This document shows, one piece after another, positions 63,611 to 64,000 of a stretch of 64,000 nt of DNA (its first letter is position 1; the number at the start of each line of letters is the position of its first letter). The DNA lies in the NCBI GenBank assembly GCA_024509875.1, contig JAMPIV010017780.1:62001-126000 (forward strand). Direction: 5' to 3'. This DNA comes from Oreohelix idahoensis. Taxonomy: Eukaryota; Mollusca; Gastropoda; Stylommatophora; Oreohelicidae. The position numbers and the translations under genes are program-made. Under the pieces are notes generated by a model. The model ran no database searches, was not told where the DNA came from, and worked only from the letters and a program-made list of their open reading frames with translations.

Positions 63611-63626
63611 AAAACAACAACAACAA
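63611..63626 (+). repeat. (CAA)n tail of LINE-C
   Basis: A-run followed by CAA units directly before the right TSD copy. Confidence 0.85.
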
Positions 63627-63637
63627 CAGCTTTCCAA
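63627..63637. repeat. LINE-C target-site duplication, right
   Basis: CAGCTTTCCAA, identical to 62076-62086. Confidence 0.88.
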
Positions 63638-64000
63638 CTCAGTTTATCTAGTACCCACAAATTTTCAGACGTCTAGCTTCGATATTCTAGATCCATTATA
63701 ACAGTGGAATTTCTTAGTTTTTTTCGATTGGAGATAGTCATTTTGTGTTGCGGTAAATATTTATAATAGCCTCTTGAGTGATTTAATTGTTAAGTCCGGC
63801 ATTATATTTCACTAAGATTTTTCTGTGTTGAGTGATTTAATTTTTAAATTCCGTCATGATATTTCACTAGGATTTTTGTGCTAAGTGACTAGCGAATTAA
63901 AACAACATATAGCTAACTTGTTAATTTAATTACCTGCTATTAACTAGTAAGAGATATTTTGGTCAACTAGTAAATGCACTATTCATTATGAGTACTGACG
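63638..64000. other. AT-rich sequence; nothing identified
   Basis: A short imperfect duplication (GAGTGATTTAATT... near 63775 and 63830) is the only structure noticed. Confidence 0.4.

Larger units (their letters stand above)
62087..63626 (+). mobile_element. LINE-C: 5'-truncated RNase H-bearing LINE
   Basis: Only the 3' end of a non-LTR element: end of the ORF with RNase H and a zinc cluster, about 0.42 kb of A-rich 3' UTR and a (CAA)n tail, inside an 11-bp TSD. 5' truncation is the usual outcome of target-primed reverse transcription. Confidence 0.87.

Overview
The window reads as a transposon graveyard from an animal genome. No host gene could be supported. Nearly all coding potential belongs to retroelements: Ty3/gypsy-lineage LTR elements with an integrase-before-reverse-transcriptase pol order (the Gmr1-like group), APE-type LINEs with and without RNase H, tRNA-derived SINE-like units, and one MITE. 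This mix, the AT-rich spacers, the long AT, poly-C and poly-T runs and two U2 snRNA 5'-end fragments point to a metazoan. An invertebrate such as a mollusc is my guess, not something the sequence proves.

Layout. (1) 192-12032: a 5'-truncated LINE (LINE-A) is split at 543-547 by a complete Gmr1-like element (E1, 548-9471; 1.95-kb LTRs; TSD ACCAT; tRNA-Pro-type PBS; intact 1476-residue gag-pol). (2) 12473-36319: an old, broken Gmr1-like element (E4). Inside it sit a 1.6-kb palindrome of SINE-like units with a 14-bp TSD (12653-14284), itself hit by a TTAA-flanked MITE; a full-length Ingi/I-like LINE (17578-22545, intact 1284-residue ORF, 10-bp TSD); and a complete reverse-strand Gmr1-like element (E2, 25175-33654; 1087-bp LTRs; TSD GGGAC; intact 1565-residue gag-pol) landed in E4's integrase catalytic region. 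(3) 36320-38579: a deletion derivative close to E1 (E5), whose 3' LTR is interrupted by (4) another intact Gmr1-like element (E3, 38580 to about 48201; 1609-residue gag-pol). (5) 48202-51635: spacer with two U2 snRNA 5'-end fragments, poly-C, poly-T and a TA microsatellite. (6) 51641-60098, reverse strand: a non-autonomous LTR element (E6) with 2.79-kb LTRs, TSD GTATG, a tRNA-Pro-like PBS and one 588-residue coiled-coil ORF without pol. (7) 62087-63626: a 5'-truncated RNase H-bearing LINE with an 11-bp TSD.

How the parts fit. E1, E2 and E3 are three different Gmr1-like families, each with one uninterrupted gag-PR-IN-RT-RNase H frame. Their capsids look like the SCAN domain. E1 and E5 carry a CCHC knuckle; E2, E3 and E4 instead have an R/G/N-rich tract plus a conserved CxxC...CGH module just before the protease. 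E6 shares with E1 a tRNA-Pro-type PBS and a MAD-start, coiled-coil N-terminus, so it may be mobilised in trans by such an element. The nesting gives a relative chronology: LINE-A before E1; E4 before the palindrome, Ingi LINE and E2; E5 before E3.
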